Assembly: GCF_008704495.1 (NCBI RefSeq)
Contig: NZ_CP023699.1
Coordinates: forward strand, 434,001-498,000
Direction of reading: 5' to 3'
DNA: 64,000 nt
From: Streptomyces kanamyceticus
Lineage (GTDB): Bacteria > Actinomycetota > Actinomycetes > Streptomycetales > Streptomycetaceae
Under the pieces are notes generated by a model. The model was not told the origin of the DNA and searched no databases. It worked only from the letters and a program-made list of their open reading frames with translations. Positions 17,194-25,893 of this stretch are shown here, one piece after another. Each line of letters opens with the position of its first letter. Within the stretch, counting starts at the first letter, position 1. Position numbers and translations under genes: made by a program.

Positions 17194-17910
17194 ATGACGT
17201 TGGATGTGGACCTGTTGCTCGAGGAGACGACACCTGACACCGAGGCGCATGTGCGTGCCAACCGGCTGGTGGCGGCGGTGACTTCGGGCGAAGCCGGCGT
17301 GGCCGAAATGGCGCGCGTGGCGGTGGGTGAATTTCACGCCCACACCGCTGAGGTGGCGGCATTCGCCGCGCTGGCCGCTCGTCACCCGCACCAGCCCGTG
17401 GCCGGCTACTTCTTGGACCTGGCCCGGCTGGTGCTCGACTGCGAGGCCCCGTTGCTGGCCTGCGCACGCGCCCTCGGGCACGGGGAACAGGAACTGCGCG
17501 CTGAGCGGCCGCCGCAGGGGATGCGGGCGTTCGATTCGTTGATGGGATGGCTGGCGATGCGTTCGGGGCCGGCCGAGGCGGCCTGTGCGATGCGCGCCGA
17601 TCTGCTGCTGTGGTGCGCCGCCTGCGAAGCGTTGGGTGAAGCCCTCGGCAGAGTTGAGCCCGCGCTCCCCTCGCCGGTCCTTGAGTATGTGGCCCTCTTC
17701 CGTGCGGCACCGCCACGTTTCGTCGACGGAGCGCGGGAGGTCGTCGCCTACGGGCTGGCCCACGGCGAGAACCCGGCCGTGATCGAGCACGCCGTGTCCC
17801 AGGTCGAACCCACTCTGGCCGGCTTCTGGGCCGCGGCCCTGCCGACACCTCCACGTCGCGATGACCCCACCCCCCTCTCACCCCCGGGCGCAGAAGTCGC
17901 CCACACCTAG
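17194..17910 (+). CDS. TenA/haem-oxygenase-like family protein
   Basis: A 238-residue, mostly alpha-helical protein resembling the TenA-like (haem-oxygenase fold) proteins of Streptomyces, often annotated as transcriptional activators. The helices EETTPDTEAHVRANRLVAAV, GYFLDLARLVLDCEAPLLAC and ADLLLWCAACEALGEALG follow that family's pattern. An AGGAGG five bases before the chosen ATG decides the start over longer upstream frames. It begins a rightward run; the next gene, an A-T-R NRPS, starts 20 bases after its stop. A haem-oxygenase-like protein next to an A-T-R enzyme also occurs in the mgo and pvf operons of Pseudomonas and Burkholderia. Whether this one is an enzyme or accessory protein is not clear. 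Confidence 0.65.
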   Translation: MTLDVDLLLEETTPDTEAHVRANRLVAAVTSGEAGVAEMARVAVGEFHAHTAEVAAFAALAARHPHQPVAGYFLDLARLVLDCEAPLLACARALGHGEQELRAERPPQGMRAFDSLMGWLAMRSGPAEAACAMRADLLLWCAACEALGEALGRVEPALPSPVLEYVALFRAAPPRFVDGAREVVAYGLAHGENPAVIEHAVSQVEPTLAGFWAAALPTPPRRDDPTPLSPPGAEVAHT

Positions 17911-17929
17911 TTACGCAAGGAGCAAGCCT

Positions 17930-20900
17930 ATGGCTACCGCAGCCAATGACCTCCGTCTGAATCCGGCCGAGCACCGCGCCCAGGTGCGCCGGTGGAACGA
18001 CACCTCGACCAGCTACCCGCGTACGGCGACCGTGCCGGAACGCTTCGCCCATCAGGCCGATGTTCACCCCGATGCGATGGCGATCCGCCAGGGTGAGGAT
18101 CAAAGGACCTACCGCGAACTGCAGGAGCAGGTGGCCGCGTTGGCCGACCGCCTGGTCGCCGACGGCGTCGAGCCGGGTGATGTGGTCGGGGTGCTGCTGG
18201 AACGCTCGGTGGCGTGCGTGACGGCGGTACTCGCGGTGATGCGTGCGGGGGCGGCATACCTGCCCCTGGATCCCCACTACCCTCAGCAGCACCTGCTGCG
18301 GCTGCTCCAGGACGCCGACGTCCGCAAGGTGATCACCCGGGCCGCCCACCGGCCGCTGGTGGAGGACCACGTCCAGACGGTGGACATCTCTGACCGGGCG
18401 GTACGCACGGGGGCGTCGGACCAGGTGCGTGTCGGCCCTGACGACCCGGCATATGTGATCTTCACGTCCGGCTCCACCGGCGTACCCAAAGGCGCAGTGG
18501 TGCCGCACCGCGGTCCGGTGCGGCTGGTCTGCCACGGCGATGAGCGGCTGCGGCTGTCGGCGCAGGACGTGCTGCTGGCCACGACCAACCCGACCTTCGA
18601 CGTCTCGTGCTTCGAGTGGTTCGCTGCCCTGCTGAACGGGGCCCGCCTGGTGCTGGCCGAGGTGGACACCCTGCTGGCTGCCGACGCCCTGGAAGACGTG
18701 CTGCGGGCCGAGGGCGTGAGCGTGATGTGGCTCAGCGCGGGACTGTTCCACCAGATGGCCAAGGTCCGCCCGGAGATGTTCGCCCGGCTGCGGTGCCTGA
18801 TCGCGGGCGGGGACGCGCTCTCCCCGGAGGCGGTGCGCCGGGTCCTGGCCCACGGCAGGCCCGGGGTGCTGGTCAACGGCTACGGCCCGACCGAGAACTC
18901 CTCGCTGTCGACCGTGCACGTGATGACCGAGCTGGCCGACGACGCGGAGACGGTGCCTATCGGCACGCCCGTGGCCAACTCCACGGCCTACGTGGTGCGT
19001 GAGGACGGTGCCCTTGCCGCTCCGGGGCAGACCGGCGAGCTGTGGGTCGGTGGCGACGGGGTGGCGCTCGGCTACCTGGAGGACGAGGAGCTCACCACCC
19101 GCCGCTTCGTGCCCGACCACCTGGGCCGCGATGACTCCGGGACCCTGTACAAGACGGGGGACCTGGCCCGCTGGCGTCCCGACGGGGTGCTGGAGTTCCT
19201 GGGGCGGCGGGACCGGCAGGTCAAGGTGCGTGGCTACCGCATCGAACTGGACGAGATCGAGGTGCATCTCAGCGCCCATGAACAGGTGCGCGAGGCTGCG
19301 GTGATCACACCGCAGGGCGGGGAGCGTGACCGGCTGCTGGCCTGGGTGACCCCGCAACCGGGCGCGGACGCGGCCGAACTGGGCTGGCGGCTGCGGGAGT
19401 ACCTGCGTGACCGGCTGCCGGTGTTCATGGTGCCCCAGCCGATCCTGGTGCGGGAGCGGATGCCGCTGAATCGGTCCGGCAAGATCGACCGCGGCCTGCT
19501 GGCCCAGGAGGCCGGCCGACACGACACGGCGGCCCCTACCGGCGAGCAGGAGGCCGTGACTCCGGTGGAGAAGGCGGTCGCCGAGGTGTGGGCCGAGATC
19601 CTGGGCATCGATGCGAACATCGGGCGCGAGAGGGACTTCTTCGCCCTGGGCGGCCACTCGCTGCAGGCCACCCGGCTGGCCGCGCGCTGCCGGGCCCGCT
19701 TCGACCTGGCCCCGGAACACAGCCGCTACCTGATTCGCACCCTGCTGGACAACCCCACCGTCAAGACCTTCGCCGCCCGCATCGAGGAGCTGGCCACCGC
19801 CACCGCTCAGGACACGCAGGAGCAGACGGTGGACTTCGAGGCCGCCTCCCGCCTCGATCCGGACCTGGTCTTTCCCACCGCCGCCCACCTGCCGCCCACG
19901 GGGCGGCGCGTGGTCCTCAGCGGCGCCACCGGTTTCCTGGGCACCTACCTGCTGGACTCCCTGATCCGCGACCACGGGGCCGCACAGGTGTCCTGCCTGG
20001 TGCGGGCCCGCAGCGAAGCCGAGGGCAGGCAGCGCCTCGCGGCCCGGATGCGCCGCTACGGGCTCGACCTCCAGGACCTCGGCGAGCATGTCACCGTCGT
20101 GCCCGGTGACCTGGGCGCCCCGCGCTTCGGCCTCACCCCGGCTGCGTTCCACGCCCTGGGCGAGGACAGCGACACGCTGCTGCACGCCGGATCCCGCGTG
20201 AACTTCGCCTACCCGTACGCCGCGCTGGAAGCCATCAACGTGGGCGGCACCCGCACCATGCTCGACCTCGCCCGCATCGGCCCGGCCAAGGCGTTCCACT
20301 ACGTCTCCAGCATCGCCGTCATCGCCGGGTTCGGCGTCGCCGGCGTGCGCCGGGTCGATGAGGACACCCCGCTGCGCTTCGCCGAGCGGATCTCGCTGGG
20401 CTATCCGGAGACCAAGTGGGTCGCCGAACGTCTCGTCGCCCAGGCCGCACAGCAGGGCCTCGCCGCCGCCGTGCACCGCCCCTACGAGATCACCGGCACC
20501 CAGCAGGGCGGCATCTGGAACACCGACACCATGATGTGCGCGCTGTTCCGCAGCATCGCCGAGACCGGTCTGGCGCCCGACATCGAACTCCCCCTGGACT
20601 TCGTGCCCGTCGACTACACCGCGCAGGCCATCACCCACATCCTGGCCCGCCGGCCCGCCCGCGGACAGGTGCACCACATCACCAACCCGCACGACGGCCG
20701 CCTGTCCCTGCTCACCGAGCGGCTGCGCGCCCGCGGCTACCCGGTGCGCACCGTGCCGTACGAGGAGTGGGTCGCCTTCATGGCCGACCTCACCGCCAGG
20801 GAACCCAGCCAGCCGATGGCCCCGTTCATGCCGATGTTCATCGAACCGGCCCATCACTCCGACATCTCCGTCAAGGAGATGTACTTCGCCGGCACCTTCC

Positions 20901-21037
20901 CCGCCTTCACCCGCACCACCTTCGAGGCCGCCATCGACGGCTCCGGCCTGACCTGCCCGCCAGTCGACTCCGCGATGCTCGACCCCTACCTCGACTACTT
21001 CACCGACTCCGGCTTCCTCCAGCCCCCGCCGCGGTGA
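17930..21037 (+). CDS. NRPS-like carboxylic acid reductase (A-T-R)
   Basis: A 1035-residue free-standing NRPS: adenylation domain (VIFTSGSTGVPKGAVVPHRG, FDVSCFEWFAALLNG, NGYGPTENSSLSTVH, LYKTGDLARW, LNRSGKIDRG), carrier domain with FALGGHSLQATRLAA (Ser near residue 577), and a C-terminal thioester reductase domain with the NADPH motif SGATGFLGTYLLDSL (about residue 664) and the short-chain-dehydrogenase YPETK pair (about 824). Such enzymes activate an amino acid, tether it and release it reductively as an amino aldehyde. The start MATAAND follows AAGGAG. The A-domain specificity loop (D-V-...-F, V and G at the later positions) does not match a code I can name. There is no condensation domain. 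Confidence 0.92.
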   Translation: MATAANDLRLNPAEHRAQVRRWNDTSTSYPRTATVPERFAHQADVHPDAMAIRQGEDQRTYRELQEQVAALADRLVADGVEPGDVVGVLLERSVACVTAVLAVMRAGAAYLPLDPHYPQQHLLRLLQDADVRKVITRAAHRPLVEDHVQTVDISDRAVRTGASDQVRVGPDDPAYVIFTSGSTGVPKGAVVPHRGPVRLVCHGDERLRLSAQDVLLATTNPTFDVSCFEWFAALLNGARLVLAEVDTLLAADALEDVLRAEGVSVMWLSAGLFHQMAKVRPEMFARLRCLIAGGDALSPEAVRRVLAHGRPGVLVNGYGPTENSSLSTVHVMTELADDAETVPIGTPVANSTAYVVREDGALAAPGQTGELWVGGDGVALGYLEDEELTTRRFVPDHLGRDDSGTLYKTGDLARWRPDGVLEFLGRRDRQVKVRGYRIELDEIEVHLSAHEQVREAAVITPQGGERDRLLAWVTPQPGADAAELGWRLREYLRDRLPVFMVPQPILVRERMPLNRSGKIDRGLLAQEAGRHDTAAPTGEQEAVTPVEKAVAEVWAEILGIDANIGRERDFFALGGHSLQATRLAARCRARFDLAPEHSRYLIRTLLDNPTVKTFAARIEELATATAQDTQEQTVDFEAASRLDPDLVFPTAAHLPPTGRRVVLSGATGFLGTYLLDSLIRDHGAAQVSCLVRARSEAEGRQRLAARMRRYGLDLQDLGEHVTVVPGDLGAPRFGLTPAAFHALGEDSDTLLHAGSRVNFAYPYAALEAINVGGTRTMLDLARIGPAKAFHYVSSIAVIAGFGVAGVRRVDEDTPLRFAERISLGYPETKWVAERLVAQAAQQGLAAAVHRPYEITGTQQGGIWNTDTMMCALFRSIAETGLAPDIELPLDFVPVDYTAQAITHILARRPARGQVHHITNPHDGRLSLLTERLRARGYPVRTVPYEEWVAFMADLTAREPSQPMAPFMPMFIEPAHHSDISVKEMYFAGTFPAFTRTTFEAAIDGSGLTCPPVDSAMLDPYLDYFTDSGFLQPPPR

Positions 21038-21081
21038 CCACACCCGGATCGGTCCGAGCGAAGCGAAAGGAACGCACCCCC

Positions 21082-22347
21082 ATGCGTATCGCAGTCATCG
21101 GGGCAGGCATCGCCGGCCTGACGGCAGCCTGGCTCTTGGACGAAGACCACGACATCACCGTGTACGAAGCCGCCGACCGGCCCGGCGGCAACATCCACAC
21201 CGTCCCGGTCCCCACACCCGAACACGGAACCGTCCACATCGACGTGGGCGCCCAGTTCCTCTCCCCCACCGCCTATCCCGACCACAGCGCCCTGTGCCGT
21301 GCCCTGGGCATCACCGCCGACGGCCGCACCCGCGTCCCGTTGACCACGACCCTGCTGCACACCGGGCAGGACGAACCGCTCCTGGTCACCCCCCACACAC
21401 CCGGCGACGCCACATCCGGACGCAAGCCGCTCACCGGCCCGGCGTGGGAAGCGCTCGGCGCCTTCCTGGCCCGGGCCGCCCAACTCGAAGCCGACAACGG
21501 ACCGGACACCGCCACCGTCGCCGATCTCGCCGGCCCCCTCGGCCTGGCCGACGACCTGTACCGGCACGCCGTCCTGGCCTGGTGCGCCTCCTTCGTCGGC
21601 TGCACCCTGGAACAGGCCGCCCGGATGCCCGCGCGGGCCGCTGCCGCCTGGGCCACCCGCACCCCACCCGAGCACGCGGACGCGGCCCCGATCTGGCACA
21701 CCCTCACCTCGGGGCTCGGCGCGGTCACCGACCGGCTCGCCGCCGCACTCAAGAACCCCGTCCGCTGTCGCACCCCGGCCCGGCACATCTCCCTGAACGC
21801 CGACGGGCCCACCGTGCACAGCGCGGACGGGCAGGAACTCCCCTACGACAGCGTGATCCTGGCCCTACCCGCCCCCCGGGCGGCCCGGCTCCTACAGCAG
21901 TGCCCCCGGCTCGCCGGCACCGCGGCCCACCTCAGCGAGTTCACCTACGTCCCGACCACCGTGGCCCTGCACCGCGATCCCCGGCACATGCCCGCCGACC
22001 GCGCCCACTGGTCCAGCGCGAACACCACCAGTGACGGCCACTGGGCCGAGACGACCAGCTGGTTCGGCCCAGACCTCGGCACCGACCTCTTCAAGAGCTG
22101 GATCACCCACCGCACCCCGCCTGACGACATCATCGCCACGGCCCACTTCCAGCAACTCCTGCCCACCGTCCCCGGCCTCCGCGCCGCCGTCCAACTCACC
22201 GCCCATCAGGGGCACCACGGCATCCACTGCGCCGGAAGCTACCTGCACGACGCCGACAGCCAGCAAGGAGCCGTCCGCTCCGCCCTCGACACCGTCCAAA
22301 ACCTCGCCCCCCGCAGCCGCCGCCTCCAGTCCCTCACCACTTCGTAA
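21082..22347 (+). CDS. FAD-dependent amine oxidase/oxidoreductase
   Basis: A 421-residue flavoprotein of the NAD(P)/FAD-binding amine oxidase superfamily. Residues 1-35 form the dinucleotide-binding fold (AVIGAGIAGLTAAWLLDED then EAADRPGGNIHTV), DVGAQFLSPTAYPDH follows, and the C-terminal GIHCAGSYLHDADSQQGAVR block closes the FAD site. ATG with AAAGGAA upstream, 44 bases after the A-T-R stop. Oxidation of an imine, amine or dihydropyrazine formed from the amino aldehyde is a reasonable role; the substrate is not visible in the sequence. Confidence 0.85.
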   Translation: MRIAVIGAGIAGLTAAWLLDEDHDITVYEAADRPGGNIHTVPVPTPEHGTVHIDVGAQFLSPTAYPDHSALCRALGITADGRTRVPLTTTLLHTGQDEPLLVTPHTPGDATSGRKPLTGPAWEALGAFLARAAQLEADNGPDTATVADLAGPLGLADDLYRHAVLAWCASFVGCTLEQAARMPARAAAAWATRTPPEHADAAPIWHTLTSGLGAVTDRLAAALKNPVRCRTPARHISLNADGPTVHSADGQELPYDSVILALPAPRAARLLQQCPRLAGTAAHLSEFTYVPTTVALHRDPRHMPADRAHWSSANTTSDGHWAETTSWFGPDLGTDLFKSWITHRTPPDDIIATAHFQQLLPTVPGLRAAVQLTAHQGHHGIHCAGSYLHDADSQQGAVRSALDTVQNLAPRSRRLQSLTTS

Positions 22348-22370
22348 CCTCCGACCCGCACCTCTGTCAC

Positions 22371-22416
22371 GCCTGCCCGGCGGCCCGGCGACGGGGAACC
22401 CTCCCGCCGGGCAGGC
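22371..22416 (+). terminator. Perfect 13-bp inverted repeat between amine oxidase and aminotransferase
   Basis: GCCTGCCCGGCGG and CCGCCGGGCAGGC form a perfect 13-base-pair stem around a 20-base loop, followed by a C-rich tract. It lies inside the otherwise tight rightward gene run, so it may be a partial terminator or an mRNA-processing/stabilising structure. Confidence 0.6.
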
Positions 22417-22439
22417 CCCCTCCCCCTGATGGACCTCCA

Positions 22440-23660
22440 ATGATCAAACCCGCTGCCCGCCTGTCCGACCTCTCCTACGGCCTGCGCGGTCCCCTGCCCC
22501 AACTCGCCGACACCCTCGAACAACAAGGCCGCCCCATCATCCGCCTGCACCTGGGCGACCCCGCCGCCCACGGCCTGCCCGCACCCCCACACGTCCTGGA
22601 CGCCGTCAAGCACGCACTGGAACACTCCCGTGCCTACACCGCCGCCCAGGGCCTCACTGCCGCCCGCGAGGCCATCGCCGCCTACTACCACCGCCACGGC
22701 CTCGCCCTGCACCCCTCGGACATCCACCTGGGCAACGGCGTCTCCGAACTCGTCCCCCTCGCCCTCCAGGCATTCCTCAACCCCGGCGACGAAGTCCTCC
22801 TGCCCTCACCCGGCTACCCCTTGTGGGCCGCCTCCGTCCAGCTCGCCGGTGGGGTCCCCGTGTACTACCGCTGCGACGAGCACAACGGCTGGCAGCCCGA
22901 CCGCGACCATCTGAGTGACCAGATCACCGCCCGTACCGTGGCACTGGTCACCAATACCCCTCACAACCCCACCGGCGCCGTCTGGAACCCCGCCACGCTC
23001 CGCACCCTGGCCGACATCGCCCGCAGCCGTGAACTCCTGCTCATGGCCGACGAGATCTACGCCCACATCACCTACGACGCCCAGCACACCGTCCTGGCGA
23101 CCCTCGCCCCCGATGTCCCCTGCGTCACCTTCAGCGGACTGTCCAAGATCTGCTGCATCCCCGGGTTCCGGTCGGCATGGATGGCCGTCTCCGGCCCCCG
23201 CGCCGCAACCCACGCCTACACCGAAGCCATCACTCAGCTCGCCAGCCTGCGCTTGTGCCCGAACGTGCCCGCCCAACACGCCATCCCGCCCGCTCTCGAG
23301 CACATCCACCAAACCCAGGACAGCCTCACCGGCCCGGCCGGCCCACTCCGAGAACGCCTGAACACAGCATGGGAGACGCTCTCCCACATCCCCGCACTCA
23401 CCTGCACACGTCCCCAAGGCGCCTTCTACCTCTTCCCGCGCATCTCTACCGCCACGGCCTCACCACACGACAGCACACTGGCCGACAGCCTGCTACGCGA
23501 CCAAGGCGTACTCATCGCCCCTGGAAGCGACTTCCACCTCACGAGCGGCGACCACATCAGACTCTCCGCCCTGGCCGACCCGGCCACGATCAACAAGGCC
23601 ATGACACGGATCGCCCACCACTTCGACACCGGCACAGCCACACCCCGCTCGCAGACGTAG
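22440..23660 (+). CDS. Class I/II PLP-dependent aminotransferase
   Basis: A 406-residue fold-type I aminotransferase of the aspartate aminotransferase class. Motifs: IIRLHLGDPAAHGLPAP, YTAAQGLTAAREAIAAYY, VTNTPHNPTGAVWNP (Asn of the PLP site), LLMADEIYAHITYD (Asp pairing with the pyridine nitrogen) and FSGLSKICCIPGFRSAWM with the Schiff-base Lys and the Arg-containing loop. Placed after an amino-aldehyde-forming NRPS and an amine oxidase, it could convert the aldehyde to an amine or supply the amino acid precursor. It ends the run; transposon remnants start about 90 bases downstream. Confidence 0.88.
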   Translation: MIKPAARLSDLSYGLRGPLPQLADTLEQQGRPIIRLHLGDPAAHGLPAPPHVLDAVKHALEHSRAYTAAQGLTAAREAIAAYYHRHGLALHPSDIHLGNGVSELVPLALQAFLNPGDEVLLPSPGYPLWAASVQLAGGVPVYYRCDEHNGWQPDRDHLSDQITARTVALVTNTPHNPTGAVWNPATLRTLADIARSRELLLMADEIYAHITYDAQHTVLATLAPDVPCVTFSGLSKICCIPGFRSAWMAVSGPRAATHAYTEAITQLASLRLCPNVPAQHAIPPALEHIHQTQDSLTGPAGPLRERLNTAWETLSHIPALTCTRPQGAFYLFPRISTATASPHDSTLADSLLRDQGVLIAPGSDFHLTSGDHIRLSALADPATINKAMTRIAHHFDTGTATPRSQT

Positions 23661-23745
23661 GTATCTCCGGCACACCACGCGCTCCAGCCGTCGTGGCAGC
23701 ATGCCGCGATCTGCCCTGTCGTGCCTCCCTGAACAGGGTGAACAC

Positions 23746-24618
23746 TCATCGGCTGCCCTGCCATCTCCTCGGACAGCAACGCCCTGGCTTGCAGGGGTCG
23801 AGCTGGGTGCGGCGGGGCTGGTGGCGTCCGGTCAGCAGCTGTTCGGGGCTCTCGGCGCGGGCGGCCCGGCGGACGGCACCCATGTGCAGTTCCCGGGCGA
23901 TCTCGCGGATGCCGTGTCCCTGGTCAAGGAACGTGTGGACGACTCTGTGGCGTTCGCTGAGACGGGTCTCGATGGGCGACATCTCCTTCGTCGGGTCCTG
24001 CTCGTCGGTGAAGGAGATGTGCACGATGCTGTTCTCGTCGGCGTCGGGTGGCTTCAAGCAGACGTTGTGTCGGCGCACGCGGCGTTCCACCGCGGTGGCG
24101 AAGTTCTGCCAGAGGTGGAAGGGGTCGGCGACCTGGACGGCCTGGGGTGCCCCGGTGCGGGCGCCGTCGGCGTAGACGCCAGCCCGGTCCCGGCAGATGA
24201 TCTCAAGGCCGGGGTGCTCGCGCAGCCACGCGGCCAGGGTCTCGGCGTCCCGGCCGGGCAGCAGGTCAAGCGGCTGGCCGGTCTCGTAGTTGATGAGCAC
24301 CGTGCCGTAGTGCTGGCCGCGGCGGGTCGCGAAGTCGTCCACGCCCAGGACTCGCGGCGCCGTCCAGGGCGGGTCGGGCAGGGCCATCAGCAGCCGCAGG
24401 AGCGTCGTGCGGCTGACCATGCTGTGCAGGACCACTGTGAAACGGGCCCCGGCCCGCCCGGCCAGGGCGACCGCCGCCGCCTCCAGTACCCGGCACCAGA
24501 CGGGGTCCGTCTGCCGTAGCGGACCGTCAGGCCATCGACCTGTTCGACGAAGGTACGACGCCGGCACCGCGGGTTTTCGCAGTACATACGGCGGACTGTG
24601 AGCCGGATCAGCACCGGC
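23746..24618 (-). pseudogene. ISL3-family transposase, C-terminal part (interrupted gene)
   Basis: Leftward frame starting PVLIRLTVRRMYCENPRCRR (end of the zinc-finger domain) continues, after a frameshift near 24.5 kb, into the DDE domain: LGVDDFATRRGQHYGTVLIN, IICRDRAGVYADGAR, VADPFHLWQNFATAVERRV and ARAESPEQLLTGR. These are ISL3-family hallmarks. The 5' part of the same gene lies at 27402-27613, separated by an IS21-type element, and the 3' end (QEGCT-type terminus) is lost. Confidence 0.85.
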
Positions 24619-24721
24619 TGTCGGCGTACTGAGCAAGGTGCTCAGGTAAGTTCCGATAAACGTGCTCAGTTGGATCGCTATTGGAGTGCTCACTCGCGGA
24701 GCTCCGTGCGACGATCGCTGG

Positions 24722-25108
24722 ATGGAGAGTCCTGGTCCGTCGTTTCGACGACGTCTGCTGATCGAGTCGCTGACGGTGCTGGCAGCTGATGCTTCTGTCC
24801 AGGTGTCCTGGCTGGAGAAACATCGTGTGGTGACGGACGAGATCGCCTTGGACTTCGATCACGCATTCCGGATGGCCGAGAGGCTGGTCGAAGAGGGTCA
24901 AGTCAGCCAGGGTGCTCTGCCCGGTCTGCGTGAAATTGATCTGGTCTTCAGCGGGATGAGTGGTGCAGAAAGCGCTGGTCGGTGGGCAAGGACTGCCTTA
25001 CCCACCGACGCAGGATGGGCCCAGGCCCGTCAGTTGGCCCGCCAAGTCCTCGTCGCGGAGCTTGGTGAATGGAACCTGCCCCTGCCGGAGATCGACGTCA
25101 TCCGATAA
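24722..25108 (+). CDS. Hypothetical passenger protein within the IS21-type element
   Basis: A 128-residue acidic protein starting MESPGPSFRRRLLIESLTVL, followed by DASVQVSWLEKHRVVTDEIA, LDFDHAFRMAERLVEEGQVS, and ending NLPLPEIDVIR. It is soluble, helical in appearance and free of cysteines. It reads intact although istA and istB beside it are broken, faces them, and ends 15 bases before the istB stop. I recall similar small Streptomyces proteins of unknown function, some near toxin genes, but cannot name a family. A longer frame from 24662 lacks a better ribosome binding site. Confidence 0.6.
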   Translation: MESPGPSFRRRLLIESLTVLAADASVQVSWLEKHRVVTDEIALDFDHAFRMAERLVEEGQVSQGALPGLREIDLVFSGMSGAESAGRWARTALPTDAGWAQARQLARQVLVAELGEWNLPLPEIDVIR

Positions 25109-25123
25109 CCGGGTATCTGTGGG

Positions 25124-25893
25124 TCAGGCGACGTTCGTGTCGCGTTCGATGGCGGCGAGTCGGTTCTTCAGACGGTAGCTGGGGCCGTTGATCGAGACGA
25201 CGTCGCAGTAATGCAGGAGCCGGTCCAGGATTGCGGTGGCCAGGACTTCGTCGCCGAAGACTTGTCCCCATTCGCTGAAGGTCTTGTTCGAGGTCAGGAT
25301 GATCGACCCCTTTTCGTAACGCTTGGAAATGACTTGGAAGACGAGGTTGGCTTCGGCTCGTTCGAGGGGCTGGTAGCCAACCTCGTCGACGACGAGAACG
25401 CTTGGCCGCAGGTAGGACCGTAGCTTGCTGGTCAACCGGCCTGCGTCTTCTGCCGCTTTGAGGTGTCGGACCATGTCGTCGAGGGTGGTGAAGTAGATCG
25501 AGAACCCGGCTCGGCAGGCCGCGACCGCCAGGGCGACGGCGATATGCGTCTTGCCCACTCCGGGTGGCCCCAGCAGGGCTGCGTTGGCTGTGGCCTCGAC
25601 GAACGAGAGGGTGGCCAGGTCTTTGACCTTGCGTGGGTCGAGTTCGGGCTAGAAGGAGAAGTCGTAGTCGTCCAGCGTCTTGTGGTGCGGCAGCTTGGAG
25701 AGCCTCAGCCCTTGGCGGAAGCGGCGGTCGTCGCGAACGGCGAGTTCCTCGGCCAGCACCAGTCGAGGAGGTCGAGATAGCCGAGCTTGCCCTCCTCGGC
25801 CCGCTCGGCGTACTGATTCAGGCTCTCGGCCAGGTGGGGCAGGCCGAGCTTGGCGGCCGTGCTGCGGATGCGGGCGGTGACCAGCTGACTCAA
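25124..25893 (-). pseudogene. istB: IstB-like ATP-binding protein, pseudogene
   Basis: The start MSQLVTARIRSTAAKLGLPH is intact, but after GYLDLLD a one-base deletion turns LVLAEEL into WCWPRN. Further on, the correct frame (DYDFSF-PELDPRKVKDLATL) is cut by a TAG where Gln is expected, and then runs cleanly through the Walker A region (PPGVGKTH), SVLVVDEVGYQPLERAEANL, NKTFSEWGQVFGDEV and the normal C-terminus. Family: the AAA+ helper of IS21 transposition. One frameshift plus one nonsense mutation make it inactive. Confidence 0.85.

Noticed and set aside
17126..21043. A 1305-codon leftward open frame opposite the A-T-R NRPS gene
   Set aside because: It is the antisense shadow of a high-GC gene. 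Its translation is low-complexity (Gly, His, Arg, Val rich) with no domain, whereas the rightward frame encodes complete A, T and R domains.
24637..24700. GTGCTCA repeats considered as a CRISPR-like or regulatory array
   Set aside because: They are irregularly spaced, few, and occur at both ends of the IS21-type element, so they are terminal transposase-binding sites.
25124..25558. Annotation of IstB as a working 144-residue protein
   Set aside because: The N-terminal part is present further upstream but separated by a one-base deletion and an in-frame TAG, so the short frame is only the 3' part of a pseudogene.
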